Shown here piece after piece: positions 60,751 to 64,000 of a stretch of 64,000 nucleotides of DNA (the first letter of the stretch is position 1; each line of letters opens with the position of its first letter). A program made the translations under genes and the position numbers. The stretch is from positions 248,001-312,000 of the forward strand of contig NZ_JBHRTR010000028.1 of assembly GCF_042646425.1 (NCBI RefSeq), read 5' to 3'. The notes below the pieces were generated by a model. It was not told the origin of the DNA and ran no database searches. It worked only from the letters and a program-made list of their open reading frames with translations. This stretch comes from Marinibaculum pumilum. Its GTDB lineage: Bacteria; Pseudomonadota; Alphaproteobacteria; Ferrovibrionales; Ferrovibrionaceae.

Positions 60751-62282
60751 CCGTGTCGGCGGAGATCTTCGACATCTGCGTGATCGGCGGCGGCATCAAC
60801 GGCTGCGGCATCGCCCGCGACGCCGTAGGCCGCGGCTATTCCGTCTGCCTGGCGGAGATGAACGACCTGGCCAGCGGCACCTCCTCCTGGTCGACGAAGC
60901 TGATCCATGGCGGCCTGCGCTACCTGGAGCATTACGAGTTCCGCCTGGTGCGGGAGGCGCTGCGCGAACGCGAGCTGCTCTGGGCGAACGCGCCGCACAT
61001 CATCCGCCCGCTGCGCTTCGTGCTGCCGCACCATGCCGGGCTGCGGCCGGCCTGGATGCTGCGCCTGGGCCTGTTCCTGTACGACCATCTGGGCGGCCGG
61101 AAGCTGCTGCCGCCGGCACGCAGCCTGGACCTGCACCAGGACCCGGCGGGCAAGCCGCTGAAGGCGGACTATGTCCGGGCCTTCGAATATTCCGACTGCT
61201 GGGTCGACGATGCCCGTCTGGTGGTGCTGAACGCCCGCGACGCCGCCGACCGCGGCGCAGCGATCCACACCCGCACCGCGGTCACGGCCGCCCGTCGCGA
61301 CGGCGATTGCTGGCGGATCACCCTGCAGGAAAAGGATACCGGGCGCGAGAGCGAGATCGCCGCCCGGCTGCTGGTCAATGCCGGCGGCCCCTGGGCGGAC
61401 AGGGTCCTTTCTCTCAGCGACCAGGAAGGGGGCGAGGGCGAGGAAGGCCACCGCATCCGCCTGGTCCAGGGCAGCCATATCGTGGTGCCGCGGCTGTTCG
61501 CGCACGACCGCTGCTACATCTTCCAGAACACTGACGGCCGCATCGTCTTCGCCATCCCCTATGAGGGCGACTTCACCCTGATCGGCACCACCGACCGCGA
61601 CTATGAGGGCGACCCGGGCGATGCCGCGATCACGCCGGAGGAGACCGCCTATCTCTGCGCCGCGGTGAACGACTATTTCCGCACCCCCGTGACCGCCGAC
61701 CAGATCGTCTGGAGCTATGCCGGCGTGCGCCCGCTCTACGACGACGGCGCCAGCGCGGCGCAAGAGGCAACCCGCGACTATGTCCTGCGCCGCGACGGCG
61801 GCGATGGCGGGACCCCCGCGCTGGTCAACATCTTCGGCGGCAAGCTCACCACCTACCGCCGCCTGGGAGAGGCGGTGCTGGACCATGTGGAAGATGTGCT
61901 GGGTGCCCGCGGCCCCGCCTGGACCCGGCGCGCGGCCCTGCCCGGCGGCGATTTCCCGGTCACCGGCTTCGACGACCTGGTCGCCCGCCTGTCCGCCGAC
62001 CACCCCTACCTGGTGCCGACCCATGCCCGCCGTCTGGCCCGCCTCTACGGCACCGCCGCCTGGGACCTGCTGGAAGGCGGCGAGGCTGCCCTGGGCCAGC
62101 ACTTCGGCGCCGACCTCTACGCGGCGGAGCTGCGCCATCTGGTCGCCCGCGAATGGGCGGCGACAGGCGAGGACGTGCTCTGGCGCCGCACCAAGCTGGG
62201 GCTGCGGCTGAGCGAGGCAGAGCAGAATGCGGTGGCGGACGCCGTGGCGGAACTGCGGGCGGCGCTGCCGAACCGGCCCTGA
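60747..62282 (+). CDS. glpD: FAD-dependent glycerol-3-phosphate dehydrogenase
   Basis: A 511-residue flavoprotein. GTG at 60747, after GAAGGAG, overlaps the glpR stop. The FAD loop CVIGGGINGCGIARDA is near the N-terminus, with SGTSSWSTKLIHGGLRYLE and VNAGGPWADRV following, and the C-terminal DAO_C domain. It oxidises glycerol-3-phosphate to dihydroxyacetone phosphate at the inner membrane and passes electrons to quinone. Glycerol kinase, needed in between, is not in the window. Confidence 0.95.
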   Translation: MTVSAEIFDICVIGGGINGCGIARDAVGRGYSVCLAEMNDLASGTSSWSTKLIHGGLRYLEHYEFRLVREALRERELLWANAPHIIRPLRFVLPHHAGLRPAWMLRLGLFLYDHLGGRKLLPPARSLDLHQDPAGKPLKADYVRAFEYSDCWVDDARLVVLNARDAADRGAAIHTRTAVTAARRDGDCWRITLQEKDTGRESEIAARLLVNAGGPWADRVLSLSDQEGGEGEEGHRIRLVQGSHIVVPRLFAHDRCYIFQNTDGRIVFAIPYEGDFTLIGTTDRDYEGDPGDAAITPEETAYLCAAVNDYFRTPVTADQIVWSYAGVRPLYDDGASAAQEATRDYVLRRDGGDGGTPALVNIFGGKLTTYRRLGEAVLDHVEDVLGARGPAWTRRAALPGGDFPVTGFDDLVARLSADHPYLVPTHARRLARLYGTAAWDLLEGGEAALGQHFGADLYAAELRHLVAREWAATGEDVLWRRTKLGLRLSEAEQNAVADAVAELRAALPNRP

Positions 62283-62415
62283 GGGACACTGCCGGGAACC
62301 TGACAAGGCAATGTGAAAGCGCTGCCGACGCGAAGGGAAAGTGCTAGCGTAGGCGTGCCGCGACCGGACCGGCATAGCAGCCGGCAAGAGTCGAACGAAA
62401 GGAAGGAAGCGCAGC

Positions 62416-62673
62416 ATGCTCCTCACGCAAGATCATTACCGTGCCATAGAAGCCGGAATGCTCGCTGTGCTCAAGAAGGGTGGCGTCGAGGCCGGGTACT
62501 TCCCCGACAACGCAAAGCAGCTCTGGTCGATCTTCGACGCGGCTGCGAAGCAGAAGCACTTTTCCTTGAGCGAGATCAACGCCAAGTACGAGAACGCCGT
62601 CATCGAGAGCGCCATGCGCCGGATGGCGGCCGTCTGGCGCGGCGAACGGCGCAATCCGTTCCCTGACGGCTGA
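62416..62673 (+). CDS. Small conserved-looking protein of unknown function
   Basis: An 85-residue soluble, mostly helical protein that starts after GGAAGGAAGCGCAGC. It has a balanced charged composition (YENAVIESAMRRMAAVWRGE near the end) and no cysteine or signal peptide. It stands alone between glpD and the toxin-antitoxin region. I do not recognise it; the good ribosome site and codon use support it being real. Confidence 0.65.
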   Translation: MLLTQDHYRAIEAGMLAVLKKGGVEAGYFPDNAKQLWSIFDAAAKQKHFSLSEINAKYENAVIESAMRRMAAVWRGERRNPFPDG

Positions 62674-62812
62674 GCGCAGGCGCCTGTCCCGGCGGCGCCG
62701 GATCGCTGTTGCAAGGGCGGCGCGTTGCAGGGGGGCTTCGTTTTTTCTGCGGCAATAGATTCGGTAGGCCGCGCAGCGACGCGCCCGGCCCGATGACCCG
62801 CAGTGAAAGGCC

Positions 62813-63247
62813 TCAGCCCCCGGCAGCGGCCTCCCAGGGGTTCAGCAATGCCAGATCGAAGCGCTGGAAATCCCTGACGTTCCGGGTGACGAGAACCAGG
62901 CCGCGCTCAATCGCGACCGCAGCAATCTGGGCATCTGCTGCCGACGGTGTCTGTCCCATGCGATCGCCGTCGCCCATCAGCCGGCCCCAGATCCGTGCGG
63001 CCGCCTGGTCGAAGGGCAGGATGCGGCCCTCAAACTGCCGGCCGAGATCGTCCTCGATCCAGGTCATGAAGCGCTCGCGTCGCACCTGCTCCCTGACCCT
63101 GGCGGCACCGCGCACCAGTTCGCCAATCGTCTGCGATGCCAGGTACAGCTCTGACGGCGCCTGGCGTTCCAGCCACCCGAGGAGCCGGGGTTCGGGCCTT
63201 GCCCTGACCGTCTCGCTGATGACGTTGGTATCGAGCAGATAGGGCAT
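62813..63247 (-). CDS. vapC: PIN-domain toxin (VapC family)
   Basis: A 144-residue PIN-domain ribonuclease. The acidic residues of the active site are present: D6 (LLDTN), E43 (TIGELVRG), D105 (SAADAQIAA) and D126 (RNVRDF). It starts in the stop codon of the antitoxin gene (ATGA), the usual coupling. The FitB-like pattern NVISE after the first Asp is visible. It would cut RNA when freed from the antitoxin. Confidence 0.92.
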   Translation of the reverse strand: MPYLLDTNVISETVRARPEPRLLGWLERQAPSELYLASQTIGELVRGAARVREQVRRERFMTWIEDDLGRQFEGRILPFDQAAARIWGRLMGDGDRMGQTPSAADAQIAAVAIERGLVLVTRNVRDFQRFDLALLNPWEAAAGG

Positions 63248-63567
63248 CAGCCGAGATCGGCGGATCGGCCGGTCGAGCCATCACGTTCGGTCTCCAGGTC
63301 GGCGCCCACCAGCGGCGAGCGGCGGAAGAAGGCGACCAGTTCCGATCCAGTCACCGCCTTGGCCGCTGACACGATCGGCCCAAGCGCATCCCTGATCCGC
63401 TCGGCATCCTTGCCACCGGCGCGCAGGGCGCCGGCGACCGCCTTCAGGAGCCTTGCATCGCCGCTCGGAACGGTGACCTCGACCCGCTTCGACCCGCCTG
63501 CCGCAACCCGGGTGCGATGACGGGCCACACGGCCCTTTGGTGGGTTGGTCGATCCAGCCTGAGCCAC
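63247..63567 (-). CDS. Probable antitoxin of the PIN toxin
   Basis: A 106-residue protein started by GTG at 63567, with GGAGGGTGCC ideally placed before it; the frame is open further up but without a better start. A basic N-terminal part containing SKRVEVTVPSGDARLLKAV looks like the strand and first helix of a ribbon-helix-helix domain, followed by an acidic C-terminal tail that would wrap the toxin. It overlaps the toxin gene by four bases. The exact antitoxin family is not certain. Confidence 0.75.
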   Translation of the reverse strand: MAQAGSTNPPKGRVARHRTRVAAGGSKRVEVTVPSGDARLLKAVAGALRAGGKDAERIRDALGPIVSAAKAVTGSELVAFFRRSPLVGADLETERDGSTGRSADLG

Positions 63568-63581
63568 GGCACCCTCCAAAT

Positions 63582-63597
63582 CCGGAAACGTATCCGG
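63582..63597. promoter_or_regulatory. Near-palindrome upstream of the PIN-antitoxin pair
   Basis: CCGGAAACGTATCCGG is symmetrical except at two central-flank positions and lies 15 bases before the antitoxin start. It fits an autoregulatory operator. Confidence 0.5.
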
Positions 63598-63702
63598 ACA
63601 ATGGCGATGCCCGGCTGCCTCGTCAAGAAGCCTGTCCTGCCCCCGGATTGCAAAGGTTGTCTTGGCAATGATCTGCATGCCCTCGCGGTGGGGCGCTTGA
63701 TG

Positions 63703-63753
63703 GACAACAAATGTTGTCGATGTGGCAGGCATGGGCTACCCTGCCAGGGCAGG
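63703..63753 (+). promoter_or_regulatory. Palindromes upstream of the second antitoxin gene
   Basis: GACAACA-AA-TGTTGTC (63703-63718) is a perfect 7-bp-arm dyad and CCTGCC-AG-GGCAGG (63740-63753) a second with 6-bp arms. They are 51 and 16 bases before the start at 63770 and are likely operators of that module. Confidence 0.5.
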
Positions 63754-63769
63754 TTCTGAGGAGTTTGTC

Positions 63770-64000
63770 ATGCCCCGGCTTTCGATCGACATCAGCCCAC
63801 AGCAACACCAGCAGTTGAAGGCGATGGCCGCACTGAAGGGCCAGAGCATCAAGGACTATGTGCTGGGCCGTGCGCTGGTCGACATGCCGGACCCGGCGAC
63901 GATGACCGACGCCGAGGCGCTGCAGGCGCTCAAGGAACTGCTGGCCCCGCGCCTTGCCGAAGTCGAAGCCGGTCAGGTGGTTGCCGCCACGGCGGACGAC
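63770..64000 (+). CDS. Ribbon-helix-helix antitoxin, ParD/CopG type (cut by window edge)
   Basis: ATG at 63770 after CTGAGGAGTTTGTC opens a frame still open at the window end (77 codons seen). The start MPRLSIDISPQQHQQLKAMA, followed by LKGQSIKDYVLGRAL, is a ribbon-helix-helix DNA-binding unit of the ParD-like antitoxins, with an acidic tail region beginning TDAEALQALKEL. A ParE-type toxin gene is expected just beyond the right edge. Confidence 0.82.
   Translation, partial: MPRLSIDISPQQHQQLKAMAALKGQSIKDYVLGRALVDMPDPATMTDAEALQALKELLAPRLAEVEAGQVVAATADD

Overview
The window is strongly GC-rich with densely packed, often overlapping genes. Gene content points to a free-living, metabolically versatile alphaproteobacterium, probably of the Rhodospirillales/Rhizobiales type: many TRAP, TTT and ABC uptake systems, a Caulobacter-like pentose dehydrogenase, a rhizobial-type glycerol ABC transporter and a ScfR-type regulator beside isocitrate lyase. 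I see no rRNA, tRNA, CRISPR, prophage or insertion sequence. The whole window reads as chromosomal catabolic and transport modules.

Layout. (1) 1-8799: sugar uptake and oxidation. An ABC ATPase cut by the left edge diverges from a periplasmic sugar-binding protein. A ROK regulator, a D-xylose-dehydrogenase-like SDR, a second binding protein, one polypeptide carrying two fused RbsC-type permeases, a single-NBD ATPase and an IclR regulator follow. (2) 8812-16778: a cluster of four exported proteins of unknown role. A 1382-residue protein with a pretoxin-like hydrophobic segment and a kinase-like C-terminus is translationally coupled to a 496-residue partner. Opposite them lie two tandem paralogues sharing a lectin-like domain, one fused to a VWA domain. 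This is the most unusual part of the window. (3) 16795-25793: a DctPQM TRAP system, a flavin-reductase-like protein, a TAXI-TRAP system and a phosphonate-monoesterase/sulfatase-type hydrolase. (4) 26099-32637: assorted genes (MHS transporter, DUF429-like protein, WYL regulator, peroxiredoxin, AraC regulator). (5) 32749-41292: a probable hydroxycinnamate (ferulate/coumarate) locus with a vanillin-dehydrogenase-like ALDH, Liv-type ABC transporter, LLM flavin monooxygenase, MarR regulator and hydroxycinnamoyl-CoA hydratase-lyase. (6) 41392-47696: a diguanylate cyclase, a cyclase-family hydrolase diverging from MarR-TctCBA, and a small exported protein. (7) 47966-53327: isocitrate lyase divergent from its probable ScfR regulator, then a PAS protein and a ThDP enzyme. 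(8) 53430-62282: a complete glycerol/glycerol-3-phosphate module, glpV-S-T-P-Q plus DUF2160, divergent from glpR-glpD. (9) 62416-64000: a small orphan protein and two head-to-head toxin-antitoxin modules, the second cut by the right edge.

Shared logic. Most modules pair a regulator with a divergent transport/catabolic operon, and candidate operators sit between several pairs (sugar, HCHL, Tct, aceA, glp, TA). Two identical-geometry 105-bp composite palindromes (36536 and 56591), degenerate relatives, and a second palindrome family (18687, 26002) lie in the intergenic spaces, mostly inside transport operons.
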